Origin: Yoonia sp.
GTDB taxonomy: Bacteria > Pseudomonadota > Alphaproteobacteria > Rhodobacterales > Rhodobacteraceae
Direction of reading: 5' to 3'
NCBI GenBank assembly: GCA_028822885.1
Contig: JAPKCP010000023.1
Coordinates: 1-18,048, forward strand
DNA length: 18,048 nucleotides
The first letter of the stretch is position 1; each line of letters starts with the position of its first letter. Under the pieces are notes generated by a model. That model had not been told where the DNA came from. It was given only the letters and a program-made list of their open reading frames with translations, and did not search any database. Made by a program: the position numbers and the translations under genes. Shown piece by piece: positions 1 through 8,175 of this stretch.

Positions 1-372
1 TACGTTCTGCGGGAAGATTTTGATATCAACACCCTGACACGCGACCGCCCAATGTGGGATCGTTTGGTGGAACAACTCACCAAATACCCCGGCCTAAGAC
101 TTGGCGGACCTTCCATACGCTGGGTCGGCGAATCCCTGCGCGAAATGTTGCATTTGTCCTCTCTGCCAAGCCCTAAAATGCCAACGATTACGTTTCTGGG
201 CACCGCTGAAGACGTCGTCGACCCACAACGCATCAAAGACCGGATGGCGAAATGGCCCCACGCAACCTTGCACATGATCGAAAAGGGAGAGCACGAGGTG
301 ATGCTTGAAATCCCTGAAACCCGCACCTTTGTTTACGATACAATGGCAGCCCATTTCGACTCCCATCCCTAG
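1..372 (+). CDS. alpha/beta hydrolase (lysophospholipase-like), C-terminal part
   Basis: The reading frame is open from base 1, so the gene begins upstream of the window; about 123 codons remain, ending in TAG. The visible part matches the C-terminal half of serine alpha/beta hydrolases of the lysophospholipase (PldB) / monoacylglycerol-lipase type. A beta-strand FLGTAEDVVD carries the likely catalytic Asp (codon 220-222), and KGEHEVMLE carries the likely catalytic His (codon 292-294). The nucleophile elbow (GxSxG) must lie upstream and cannot be seen. The family cleaves acyl esters of lipids or related small esters; the substrate here is unknown. The next gene starts 32 bases downstream on the same strand with no obvious terminator between, so co-transcription with the repair pair is possible. 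The superfamily is fairly sure; the lysophospholipase label rests on resemblance to roseobacter homologues. Confidence 0.75.
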   Translation, partial: YVLREDFDINTLTRDRPMWDRLVEQLTKYPGLRLGGPSIRWVGESLREMLHLSSLPSPKMPTITFLGTAEDVVDPQRIKDRMAKWPHATLHMIEKGEHEVMLEIPETRTFVYDTMAAHFDSHP

Positions 373-404
373 GCATTCACCCAAATAGCCCTACAATAAA
401 GGTC

Positions 405-1412
405 ATGGCTGACGTCCTGACATTCACAGATCGTGGCATTTACTGCCCAGCGGGCGATTTCTATATCGACCCTTGGAAACCCGTTGACCGGGCTTTGATC
501 ACGCACGGGCATTCCGATCACGCGAGGTGGGGGATGAATCGTTATCTTGCGACCGAAGCGGCAGCGCCTGTGATGCGTCATCGGCTTGGCGATGTGACAC
601 TTGAAACGATCCGCTACGGCGAAATCCGCCAGATCGGCGGCGCAAGCGTGTCATTTCATCCGGCTGGCCACGTTCCCGGTTCTGCCCAGATCAAAGTCAC
701 CGTGGGGGGCGAAACATGGGTCGCATCCGGTGACTACAAAACAGTTGCTGACGGGCTGTCTGAACCATTTGAACCCGTGCGCTGCCACGCCTTCATTACC
801 GAATGCACGTTTGGGTTACCGATCTTTTCTTGGACCCCACAAGATGTGTTAACGGGGCAAATCAACGAGTGGTGGATGGCGAACAAAGTAGCAGGTCGCA
901 CATCTGTCCTTGGCGCCTATGCCCTTGGCAAAGCACAGCGTTTGCTCACATCTGTTGATCCAGACATCGGCCCTATCCTAACGCACGCAGCGATCGAGAA
1001 CACCAATGAGATCTTGCGCGCACAAGGCATCGCCCTGCCGGACACGATCCGTGTATCCGGTGAAATCAATGTCAAAGACTACCCCGGCGCCTTGGTTCTA
1101 GCGACACCATCGGGCATGGCGGGGCCATGGCTCAAGAAATTTGGTCCCGTCTCAACAGCCTTCGCAAGCGGGTGGATGGCCTTACGTGGGGTCCGGCGCA
1201 GGCGCGGGGCAGACCGAGGCTTTATCGTGTCAGATCACGCAGATTGGGCGGGTTTAAACAGCGCAATCAAGGAAACTGGGGCAACTAAAATATTCGCAAC
1301 CCATGGCTATACCGACAGCTTTCATCGGTGGCTGCGCGAGCAAGGCTATGACGCACACGTCGTCTCGACCGAATATACAGGCGACGACATCAGCGACGAA
1401 GATGCCGCATGA
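405..1412 (+). CDS. ligase-associated DNA exonuclease (MBL fold / beta-CASP type)
   Basis: This 335-residue protein belongs to the metallo-beta-lactamase nucleases encoded beside bacterial ATP-dependent DNA ligases, distant relatives of SNM1/Artemis and CPSF73. The N-terminus has the family pattern YCPAGDFYIDPWKPVD followed by the metal-binding HGHSDHA motif (H34, H36, D38, H39). Further conserved pieces are HPAGHVPGSAQ (third metal ligand), ASGDYK, ECTFGLP and, near the C-terminus, SDHADW and THGYT, which fit the beta-CASP region. It is expected to trim DNA ends in a repair pathway with the ligase, probably with two divalent metals. The ATG at 405 gives the normal family N-terminus, although the purine-rich AAAGG just before it is unusually close. 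Its stop overlaps the ligase start by 4 bases, so the two are translationally coupled. Confidence 0.88.
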   Translation: MADVLTFTDRGIYCPAGDFYIDPWKPVDRALITHGHSDHARWGMNRYLATEAAAPVMRHRLGDVTLETIRYGEIRQIGGASVSFHPAGHVPGSAQIKVTVGGETWVASGDYKTVADGLSEPFEPVRCHAFITECTFGLPIFSWTPQDVLTGQINEWWMANKVAGRTSVLGAYALGKAQRLLTSVDPDIGPILTHAAIENTNEILRAQGIALPDTIRVSGEINVKDYPGALVLATPSGMAGPWLKKFGPVSTAFASGWMALRGVRRRRGADRGFIVSDHADWAGLNSAIKETGATKIFATHGYTDSFHRWLREQGYDAHVVSTEYTGDDISDEDAA

Positions 1413-2998
1413 AGGATTTTGCCACCCTTTTCACCCGCATTGACGAAAGCACAAAAACCAACGCCAAAGTCGCTGCCCTTGCTGACTATTTCCAGACAGC
1501 AACGGATGACGATAAGCTTTGGACAATCGCTTTGTTCTCAGGCCGCCGCCCAAAACGCACCATCACGGCAACCCGCCTACGCGCTTGGGCCGCCGAAGTT
1601 GCAGGACTCCCTGACTGGCTGTTTGAGGAAAGCTACAGCATCGTCGGCGATCTAGCCGAGACGATATCTTTGGTCCTGCCACCACCAAAGTCGCTTAACG
1701 ACCAGTCTTTGACCTGCTGGATCAGGCAGATACAATACCTCAGCACGCTAGACGATGAAGCTCGCAAAATTGGAATCCTCGCGGCTTGGGAAACGCTTCC
1801 TAATACGCAACGATTCTTGTTCACCAAACTACTGACAGGCGGCTTTCGGGTCGGCGTCAGCACAAAATTGATGACACGCGCGTTGGCCAAAGCAACCGAT
1901 CAGGACGAGGCAACGCTGACCCACAAATTGATGGGGAATTGGACGCCCGAAACCATCAGCTACCATGACTTGATCGAAGCAGATGATCCAACCGCTGATT
2001 TATCGCGCCCCTACCCTTTCTACCTTGCCTACGGTCTTGAGACCCTCGACGATCTTGGTGATCCGTCAGAGTGGAGCGCGGAACGCAAATGGGACGGTAT
2101 CCGTGGCCAATTTATTGTGCGTGGCGGTGAACATCACCTTTGGTCACGCGGCGAAGACTTAATGACTGACCGCTTTCCCGAACTAGCCCAACTCAAAGAT
2201 TATTTGCCCGACGGAACAGTGATTGACGGAGAAGTGTTGGCTTTCGCGGATGAAAAACCACTTTCCTTCAACGCACTGCAAAAACGGATCGGGCGCAAGA
2301 CTGTTCCAAAGAAACTGCTGGCAGAGACGCCAGTCATTATCATGGCATACGACCTTCTCGAACATCAGGGCCAAGATATCCGCGACACCCCGTTTGCGCA
2401 GCGACGCGCACTTTTGTCGGACGTGATAAAGACAGTGCCCGACACAGCCCCGTTGCGTCTATCCGCTTCAATCGACTTTCAAGACTGGAACACCTTAGCA
2501 AAGGAACGTGACAGATCCCGCGAATTACACGCGGAGGGCTTGATGCTAAAGCACAAGGAAAGCCCCTATTTATCGGGCCGCAAACGCGGCGATTGGTGGA
2601 AATGGAAAGTTGATCCACTGACAATCGACGCCGTGATGATCTATGCGCAAGCGGGGCACGGCAGGCGAGCAAACCTTTTCACTGACTACACATTTGCAGT
2701 TTGGGATGGCACAAATCTGACACCTTTCGCCAAAGCGTATTCGGGCCTGACCGACAAAGAATTTCGCGAAATCACGGCATGGGTACGCAAAAATACGCTG
2801 CAAAAATTTGGACCCGTCCGCCAAGTGCCACCTGAACTTGTTTTCGAAATCGCGTTTGAGGGGATTCAGGCCTCTCCCCGGCACAAATCCGGTGTCGCTT
2901 TGCGGTTTCCACGCATGTTGCGTTGGCGTCATGACAAGCCCGCCTCAGAGGCAAATACACTCGCAGATTTGAATCAAATGCTGGCGCAATACGGTTGA
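1409..2998 (+). CDS. ATP-dependent DNA ligase, ligase/exonuclease cluster family
   Basis: This 529-residue protein is a complete ATP-dependent DNA ligase, which seals nicks through a lysine-AMP intermediate. Residues about 1-200 form the helical DNA-binding domain. The nucleotidyltransferase domain starts near 210 and carries the KxDG active site ERKWDGIRGQ, with K227 as the AMP-accepting lysine. Further motifs follow: SRGEDL, DGEVLAF, the EGLMLKHKESPY motif and the WWKWK motif V; an OB-fold occupies about 420-529. The length matches the stand-alone family found with an MBL exonuclease, not the longer LigD fusions. It overlaps the exonuclease gene by an ATGA and is clearly in the same operon. 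In many bacteria the same cluster also contains an Lhr-like helicase and a PdeM-like phosphoesterase; neither follows here. The role is inferred to be accessory DNA repair, since replication normally uses the NAD-dependent LigA. Confidence 0.92.
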   Translation: MKDFATLFTRIDESTKTNAKVAALADYFQTATDDDKLWTIALFSGRRPKRTITATRLRAWAAEVAGLPDWLFEESYSIVGDLAETISLVLPPPKSLNDQSLTCWIRQIQYLSTLDDEARKIGILAAWETLPNTQRFLFTKLLTGGFRVGVSTKLMTRALAKATDQDEATLTHKLMGNWTPETISYHDLIEADDPTADLSRPYPFYLAYGLETLDDLGDPSEWSAERKWDGIRGQFIVRGGEHHLWSRGEDLMTDRFPELAQLKDYLPDGTVIDGEVLAFADEKPLSFNALQKRIGRKTVPKKLLAETPVIIMAYDLLEHQGQDIRDTPFAQRRALLSDVIKTVPDTAPLRLSASIDFQDWNTLAKERDRSRELHAEGLMLKHKESPYLSGRKRGDWWKWKVDPLTIDAVMIYAQAGHGRRANLFTDYTFAVWDGTNLTPFAKAYSGLTDKEFREITAWVRKNTLQKFGPVRQVPPELVFEIAFEGIQASPRHKSGVALRFPRMLRWRHDKPASEANTLADLNQMLAQYG

Positions 2999-3103
2999 CT
3001 ACAAGCCTCTGCATAAGATTGCTCTTTACGCGACTGCCGAGCCTTTCATCATCGTTAACCTTTGCATATGTACCAAAGAGTATATTTTGTATGAGGTTCT
3101 AAA

Positions 3104-4924
3104 ATGATCCATAAAGCGCCAGTCCACGATGTAAATCCAACCGGTGGCCATAACCAATTTGGCGATTTACCCGAATGGGATTTAACTGACCTTTACCCAA
3201 CCCCCGATGGTCCTGAGATCACAAAAGACATGGATTGGCTCGAAATTTCCTGCGCTGATTTTGCCAATGATTTCGAGGGTAAGCTGGACACACTTGATGC
3301 AGATGACATGCTGAAAGCTGTGCAACGCTACGAACAGATCGATGTGATCGCGGGGCGCATCATGTCGTATGCTGGCTTGCGTTATTATCAGATCACGACG
3401 GACAGTGATCGGGCCAAATTCATGGCCGACATGCAGGACAAGATCACCGCATTTACGACGCCGCTGGTTTTCTATGGCCTCGAGTTCAATCGACTTGATG
3501 ACGCACACCTGTCTGGACTTATCGATTCCAACGACGCCCTTGCCCGTTACAAGCCTGTTTTTGATCGTATGCGCGCCATGAAACCGCACCAGCTGTCCGA
3601 TGAGCTTGAGAAGTTTTTGCACGATCAATCCACCATCGGTGCTGCTGCGTGGAATCGTCTGTTCGATGAAACTATGGCCGGACTCGAATTTGAGGTGAAC
3701 GGCGAAAGCCTGAACTTAGAAGCCACGCTCAACCTGTTAACCGAACAGGATCGCAGCAAGCGAGAGGCGGCAACACATGCCCTCGCGGATGTCTTTCAAG
3801 AGAACATCAAGATTTTTGCCCGCGTGCACAACACGCTCGCAAAAGAGAAAGAGATCGAAGACCGCTGGCGCAAAATGCCGACCCCACAAACTGGGCGGCA
3901 TCTTTCCAACCATGTTGAGCCAGAAGTTGTCGAAGCACTGCGCAACGCAGTGGTTGCAGCCTACCCGCGCCTGTCCCATCGCTACTATGCGTTGAAAGCC
4001 AAATGGTTAGGCCTTGAGCGGATGGAAACGTGGGATCGTAACGCGCCACTCCCGATGGAAAGCGAACGCCTGATTAGCTGGGACGAAGCCCAACAAACCG
4101 TCATGGATGCATATGCTGATTTCGACCCGAAAATGGCCGAACTTGCTAAGCCATTCTTTACTGATGGCTGGATCGACGCCGCCGTTAAACCCGGCAAAGC
4201 CCCCGGTGCCTTCGCCCACCCGACAGTGACAACGGTTCACCCCTACGTCATGCTGAACTACCTCGGCAAACCGCGTGATGTTATGACACTTGCCCACGAA
4301 TTAGGTCATGGCGTGCATCAGGTTTTGGCAGCAGGACAAGGCGAATTACTGTCCTCCACGCCACTTACTCTCGCAGAAACCGCTTCTGTCTTTGGCGAAA
4401 TGTTGACGTTCCGCAAACTACTCGAAGGCGCTAAAACCAAGCAAGAACGCAAAGTCCTGCTCGCTGGCAAAGTTGAGGACATGATCAATACGGTCGTGCG
4501 TCAGATCGCGTTTTATGACTTTGAATGCAAACTTCATGCAGCACGCGCACAGGGCGAGTTGACACCAGACGACATCAACGCGCTTTGGATGTCAGTTCAA
4601 GCAGAATCGCTAGGTGAGATTTTCGACTACACACCCGGCTACGCAACATTCTGGGCCTACATCCCACACTTCGTGCATTCGCCGTTCTACGTTTATGCCT
4701 ATGCATTTGGCGACGGTCTCGTGAATGCGCTGTACGCGGTCTACGAAGAAGGTGACCCTGATTTCAAAGAAAAGTACTTTGATATGCTCAAAGCCGGTGG
4801 GTCCAAGCACCACAAAGAACTATTGGCGCCATTCGGCCTTGACGCATCTGACCCCAGCTTTTGGGACAAAGGTCTGTCGATGATCGAAAGCTTCATCGAC
4901 GAATTGGAAGCGATGGAAGACTAA
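3104..4924 (+). CDS. pepF: M3-family oligoendopeptidase (PepF type)
   Basis: This 606-residue zinc metallopeptidase hydrolyses short peptides, most likely in the cytoplasm because no signal peptide is present. The zinc-binding HELGH lies in TLAHELGHGVHQ (H398, E399, H402), and the downstream LAETAS supplies the third ligand (E425). The N-terminal helical region opening with LPEWDLTDLYP and a C-terminal region with HFVHSPFYVYAYAFGD are typical of M3B oligoendopeptidases, and the length is normal. The ATG at 3104 is preceded at good spacing by GAGG (TATGAGG then seven bases). A 105-base gap separates it from the ligase, so it probably has its own promoter in the AT-rich stretch around 3060-3090. 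I did not find convincing -35/-10 boxes there. It ends just before a perfect hairpin that also serves the convergent oxidoreductase. Confidence 0.93.
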   Translation: MIHKAPVHDVNPTGGHNQFGDLPEWDLTDLYPTPDGPEITKDMDWLEISCADFANDFEGKLDTLDADDMLKAVQRYEQIDVIAGRIMSYAGLRYYQITTDSDRAKFMADMQDKITAFTTPLVFYGLEFNRLDDAHLSGLIDSNDALARYKPVFDRMRAMKPHQLSDELEKFLHDQSTIGAAAWNRLFDETMAGLEFEVNGESLNLEATLNLLTEQDRSKREAATHALADVFQENIKIFARVHNTLAKEKEIEDRWRKMPTPQTGRHLSNHVEPEVVEALRNAVVAAYPRLSHRYYALKAKWLGLERMETWDRNAPLPMESERLISWDEAQQTVMDAYADFDPKMAELAKPFFTDGWIDAAVKPGKAPGAFAHPTVTTVHPYVMLNYLGKPRDVMTLAHELGHGVHQVLAAGQGELLSSTPLTLAETASVFGEMLTFRKLLEGAKTKQERKVLLAGKVEDMINTVVRQIAFYDFECKLHAARAQGELTPDDINALWMSVQAESLGEIFDYTPGYATFWAYIPHFVHSPFYVYAYAFGDGLVNALYAVYEEGDPDFKEKYFDMLKAGGSKHHKELLAPFGLDASDPSFWDKGLSMIESFIDELEAMED

Positions 4925-4930
4925 TCTCGC

Positions 4931-4962
4931 GGTGACGGCGCTGTATAAAACACGCCGTCACC
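4931..4962. terminator. bidirectional hairpin terminator between pepF and the oxidoreductase
   Basis: A perfect 10-base-pair inverted repeat (GGTGACGGCG at 4931-4940 and its complement at 4953-4962) encloses a 12-base loop. It lies 6 bases after the pepF stop and 21 bases after the stop of the convergent oxidoreductase gene. No long T-run follows on either side; the plus side continues CCTTCATTT. The convergent position and perfect stem support a shared terminator, but efficiency is uncertain. Confidence 0.75.
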
Positions 4963-4983
4963 CCTTCATTTCGCCAAAACAAC

Positions 4984-5949
4984 TCACTGCGCTGCGGCGT
5001 AAATCATATCCAACATCACTTGGGTTCCCCTGCTCCATTCAAGTGGACACGGAAACGCTGCCTCCCCCCTTACAGACGCGCAGAAGTTCTCAATTTGTCC
5101 AACATAGTGGTTTTCAGCTGGCCACCGTTCCGTCGAACGCGGCATATCTTTACGATCCAATATCAGCTCGGCCACGTCAGCTTTGTTGGCATTAAACGGG
5201 CATGTCAGGCGCAAAATGCCTTTGGTCCCGTGGAATGTGATCTGCTGATAATTCGTCATACGCATCGACACGATGGCAGAAAAACTTGTCGCACCAAAAT
5301 CTGCGGCAACCTGCGCAAACACATCAACACCGTGTTCATATCTCAGGTTTGAAAGCGTCACTGCCGCAGGTTCCAAGCCAGATACAAACCGGGCCGCACC
5401 TATTGGGTAGACCCCGATATCTGGCAATGCACCGCCCCCTTTGGTCGGGTCGTGGCGAATATTGGTGACATCACCTGCGTTATTATAGCTGAACGTGCCA
5501 TCAATATGGACCAATTCACCGATTGCGCCAGATTGGACCAACGCGCGCGCGCGGATGAACTGTGAGTGATGCACAATCATAAAGGCCTCAGCCGCAATCA
5601 ACCCAGATGCATCGCGTGCCGCGATCAGATCATCAAAAGCCTTAGCGTTCAGTGCAATCGGTTTTTCACACAGAACGTGCTTACCCGCCTGCAATGCCTT
5701 GATCGTCCAAGGGACATGCAAATGGTTTGGCAGTGGAATGTAGACCGCATCAATGCTGGGATCAGCAAGCAAAGCATCATAGTCCAGATGAACCTTGATA
5801 TCCGGGGCAAACGCTTGGAAGCCCGCAGCTTTTTCAACGCTAGATGTTGCAAGCGCTGCCAAATTCGCCCCCTTTGCCGCATGGATGGCCGGTGCCATAT
5901 TGTCTTGCGCAAAACGTGATGCGCCTAAAACGCCCCATTGAACTGTCAT
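4984..5949 (-). CDS. Gfo/Idh/MocA-family NAD(P)-dependent oxidoreductase
   Basis: This protein of 321 residues has an N-terminal Rossmann fold with the dinucleotide-binding GVLGASRFA (residues 6-14) and the family CEKP signature (K96 in HVLCEKPIAL). The C-terminal alpha/beta domain contains GGGALPDIGVYPIGAARF, where the Asp and Tyr fall at the usual catalytic and substrate-binding positions. Members oxidise or reduce sugars, inositols and related polyols using NAD(P); the substrate here cannot be read from sequence. An upstream in-frame ATG at 6063 exists, but the ATG at 5949 is chosen. It gives the standard N-terminus (MTVQWGVLG), is preceded by the ribosome-binding sequence GGGAGAC, and lies downstream of the rpoH terminator. 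The gene probably has its own promoter in the roughly 65 bases between terminator and start, though I saw no clear boxes. It converges on pepF and shares that hairpin. Confidence 0.87.
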   Translation of the reverse strand: MTVQWGVLGASRFAQDNMAPAIHAAKGANLAALATSSVEKAAGFQAFAPDIKVHLDYDALLADPSIDAVYIPLPNHLHVPWTIKALQAGKHVLCEKPIALNAKAFDDLIAARDASGLIAAEAFMIVHHSQFIRARALVQSGAIGELVHIDGTFSYNNAGDVTNIRHDPTKGGGALPDIGVYPIGAARFVSGLEPAAVTLSNLRYEHGVDVFAQVAADFGATSFSAIVSMRMTNYQQITFHGTKGILRLTCPFNANKADVAELILDRKDMPRSTERWPAENHYVGQIENFCASVRGEAAFPCPLEWSRGTQVMLDMIYAAAQ

Positions 5950-6014
5950 GCCTGTCTCCCTGATTTGTGGACATGCTAGCGCAAACATCTCACAACTGGA
6001 ACGTGACCTTGGCA

Positions 6015-6045
6015 CAAAAAAGCCGCCGCAGTTACCCGCGACGGC
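6015..6045 (-). terminator. rho-independent terminator of rpoH
   Basis: Read on the minus strand, GCCGTCGC (6045-6038) pairs with GCGGCGGC (6029-6022) as eight base pairs including one U-G wobble, around an 8-base loop. It is followed directly by six T residues (6021-6016). It starts 24 bases after the rpoH stop codon, a classic intrinsic terminator. It also separates rpoH from the oxidoreductase gene on the same strand. Confidence 0.87.
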
Positions 6046-6068
6046 ATTTTCGGTCAGCAGCAAACCCC

Positions 6069-6965
6069 TTAAGCGGGTACGAGCATACCTTTTTCTTTCG
6101 CAAGCTTATGCATCTCAGCCTGCAGTTTTTCAAACGCGCGCACTTCGATTTGGCGAATACGCTCGCGCGAAACGCCATATTTCCCGCTCAAATCTTCCAG
6201 TGTGATCGTCTCTTCCGCCAAACGGCGTTGCATCAAAATGTCTTTTTCACGGTCATTCAGAACGCCCATGGATTCGGCCAACATTTCGCGGCGCATCCCA
6301 AGTTCATCGCTCGCTTCATAATCGCCAGCAGTATTCGCGCTCTCGTCCTCAAGCCAATCCTGCCACTGCATCGTGCCTTCGCCGTCAGACCCGACAGTTG
6401 CGTTCAAGGACGCATCACCGCCCGATAAACGGCGGTTCATTGAAACAACTTCGGTCTCAGTCACACCAAGGTCGGTTGCAATTCGCGCTACATTTTCAGG
6501 CCGCAAGTCACCTTCTTCAAGCGCACCAATCCGGTTTTTCGCCTTACGCAGGTTAAAAAATAATTTCTTCTGGGCAGACGTCGTCCCAAGCTTCACAAGC
6601 GACCATGAACGCAGAATATATTCTTGGATCGATGCCCTAATCCACCACATCGCATAGGTCGCCAGACGGAACCCTTTTTCAGGGTCAAAGCGTTTCACAG
6701 CCTGCATCAGACCTACGTTAGCCTCAGAAATAACTTCGGCTTGCGGTAGGCCATAGCCCCGGTAGCCCATAGCAATTTTCGCAGCCAGACGCAGATGCGA
6801 CGTTACCATTTGGTGCGCTGCATCAGTGTCTTCGTGGTCCACCCAACGTTTGGCGAGCATGTATTCCTGCTCTGGCTCAAGCATAGGAAACTTGCGGATT
6901 TCTTGCATATAACGGTTCAGTCCCTGTTCCGGGGACGGCGCTGGCAGATTTGCGTAACTACTCAT
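6069..6965 (-). CDS. rpoH: RNA polymerase heat-shock sigma factor RpoH (sigma-32, RpoHI-like)
   Basis: This 298-residue sigma-70-family factor directs RNA polymerase to heat-shock promoters. Region 2 (about 50-120) includes EANVGLMQAVKRFDP and YAMWWIRASIQEYILRSW. It is followed by the RpoH box QKKLFFNLR (132-140), diagnostic for heat-shock sigma factors and involved in core binding and stability control. Region 4 near the C-terminus has the helix-turn-helix LEDLSGKYGVSRERIRQIE. The N-terminal SYANLPAPSPEQGLNRYMQEIRKFPML is very close to alphaproteobacterial RpoHI proteins as I recall them. The ATG at 6965 is preceded by GGGAG at a suitable distance. Upstream is a sigma-32-type promoter (7020-7048), implying autoregulation, and downstream is a strong intrinsic terminator, so the gene is likely its own unit. 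Roseobacters commonly carry more than one rpoH; a second copy is not in this window. Confidence 0.96.
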   Translation of the reverse strand: MSSYANLPAPSPEQGLNRYMQEIRKFPMLEPEQEYMLAKRWVDHEDTDAAHQMVTSHLRLAAKIAMGYRGYGLPQAEVISEANVGLMQAVKRFDPEKGFRLATYAMWWIRASIQEYILRSWSLVKLGTTSAQKKLFFNLRKAKNRIGALEEGDLRPENVARIATDLGVTETEVVSMNRRLSGGDASLNATVGSDGEGTMQWQDWLEDESANTAGDYEASDELGMRREMLAESMGVLNDREKDILMQRRLAEETITLEDLSGKYGVSRERIRQIEVRAFEKLQAEMHKLAKEKGMLVPA

Positions 6966-7019
6966 TTTTATAACTCCCTGCCCTCAATGGGCGACCCAAT
7001 GTTTATGGGATTAACATAG

Positions 7020-7048
7020 ATATGGGGGTGTCTGAGACACCTTTCAAG
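7020..7048 (-). promoter_or_regulatory. sigma-32 (heat-shock) promoter of rpoH with palindromic spacer
   Basis: On the minus strand a -35 element CTTGAAA (7048-7042) is followed after exactly 14 bases by CCCCATAT (7027-7020), an apparently perfect match to the E. coli-type sigma-32 consensus CTTGAAA-N14-CCCCATNT. The start point would fall near 7013, leaving a leader of roughly 45-50 bases before the rpoH ATG. The spacer is almost entirely the palindrome GGTGTCT-G-AGACACC (plus strand, 7027-7041), which could bind a repressor. The rest of 6966-7143 shows no other convincing element. Confidence 0.8.
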
Positions 7049-7143
7049 ATGGCCTACCCCTAATTCGTTATCAGTATATGAATATGCCGCACCACAAGTT
7101 GAAGGGGTATTACTGTGCATTCACGCACATGCGATTGATTGTT

Positions 7144-8175
7144 TCAGACCGTTCCACCAAGTGCGCGCAGAAGTTCGGTCATATCATCAGGCAAGGGTGC
7201 GTTGAATTCCAAATCTTCCTTCGTCACCGGATGCACAAATCCCAGCGTAGCGGCGTGCAGCGCCTGCCTGCGGAACCCTGCGACGGCTGCAACACCAGCT
7301 TCACCCACAGCCTTGGGCGATAGTTTACGCCGCCCACCATAGACCGGATCGCCAATCAGCGAATGACCACAATGCGCCATATGCACACGAATTTGGTGCG
7401 TGCGGCCTGTCTCAAGCCAACATTCGAGCAACGCAGCCACCGCAGGTGTTCCCAAAGGCTGCACAATACGGGCCCTGGTCACAGCATGGCGACCAACGTC
7501 AAAAGACACGGCTTGGCGTTGACGATCTGTCTTGTGGCGCCCTAGGAATGTCTGAACACGCAGAATATTACTTGCCTCAAACGACGCGCCCTTGATACCA
7601 CGTACCCGCGGATCATTCGATGAAGGTTCGCCGTAACACAGGGCCAAATACCGCCGTTCAACAGAGTGATCAGCGAACTGCTTTGCCAACCCATGATGCG
7701 CCCGATCCGATTTGGCCGCGATCAGCAGCCCGGTCGTTTCTTTGTCAATACGGTGAACAATGCCCGGGCGCTTCATGCCCCCAACGCCACTTAAAGTCTC
7801 GCCACAATGGTGGATCAACGCGTTCACAAGCGTACCACCGGGCGTTCCGGGGGCAGGATGCACAACCATACCAGACGGCTTATTTATAACAATCAGGTCA
7901 TCATCTTCGAAGATCACATCAAGTGGGATATCCTCGGCCCCAATATGGCTTTCCTCGGCCACCTCAACAGCAATGGTAATCTCAGCATCTTCCAACACGC
8001 GAAACCGAGGATCAAACACCACCACGCCGTCAACCTTAACCGACCCATCAGCAATCAACTTAGCCAATCGGGATCGCGAAAGCGACGCGGCCTCTGGCAC
8101 ATCGCGCGCAAGCGCCTTATCAAGACGCGGTGGCGGATTGTCCGCGATGGAGAAACTAACAATGGTCGCAGACAT
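7144..8175 (-). CDS. rluD: RluA-family 23S rRNA pseudouridine synthase (RluD-like)
   Basis: This 343-residue enzyme isomerises specific uridines of 23S rRNA to pseudouridine; RluD acts on helix 69. Residues about 17-75 form an S4 RNA-binding domain (LDKALARD through LIADGSVKVDG). The catalytic domain begins with DVIFEDDDLIVINKPSGMVVHPAPG and carries the family signature GIVHRIDKETTGLL with the catalytic aspartate D144. RTHQIRVHMAHCGHSLIGDPVYGG near the end is the conserved C-terminal RluA motif. The ATG at 8175 is preceded by GGAG with an 8-base spacer, and that ribosome-binding site lies inside the divergent gene starting at 8162. The stop lies about 95 bases upstream of the rpoH promoter on the same strand. 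Whether the target is the RluD site or the RluC site cannot be told for certain; overall similarity favours RluD. Confidence 0.9.
   Translation of the reverse strand: MSATIVSFSIADNPPPRLDKALARDVPEAASLSRSRLAKLIADGSVKVDGVVVFDPRFRVLEDAEITIAVEVAEESHIGAEDIPLDVIFEDDDLIVINKPSGMVVHPAPGTPGGTLVNALIHHCGETLSGVGGMKRPGIVHRIDKETTGLLIAAKSDRAHHGLAKQFADHSVERRYLALCYGEPSSNDPRVRGIKGASFEASNILRVQTFLGRHKTDRQRQAVSFDVGRHAVTRARIVQPLGTPAVAALLECWLETGRTHQIRVHMAHCGHSLIGDPVYGGRRKLSPKAVGEAGVAAVAGFRRQALHAATLGFVHPVTKEDLEFNAPLPDDMTELLRALGGTV

Noticed and set aside
3055..3090. Promoter for pepF in the AT-rich stretch with TATATT
   Set aside because: No -35 element stands at 16-18 bases from a plausible -10, so exact boxes cannot be supported.
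5950..6063. N-terminal extension of the oxidoreductase to an ATG at 6063
   Set aside because: It would run through the rpoH terminator hairpin and add 38 residues absent from the family; the ATG at 5949 has its own ribosome-binding site.
7760..8161. Upstream in-frame extension of the small membrane protein to 236 residues
   Set aside because: It is the antisense frame of rluD with low-complexity S/T/R/P composition, and a good ribosome-binding site lies just before the ATG at 8162.
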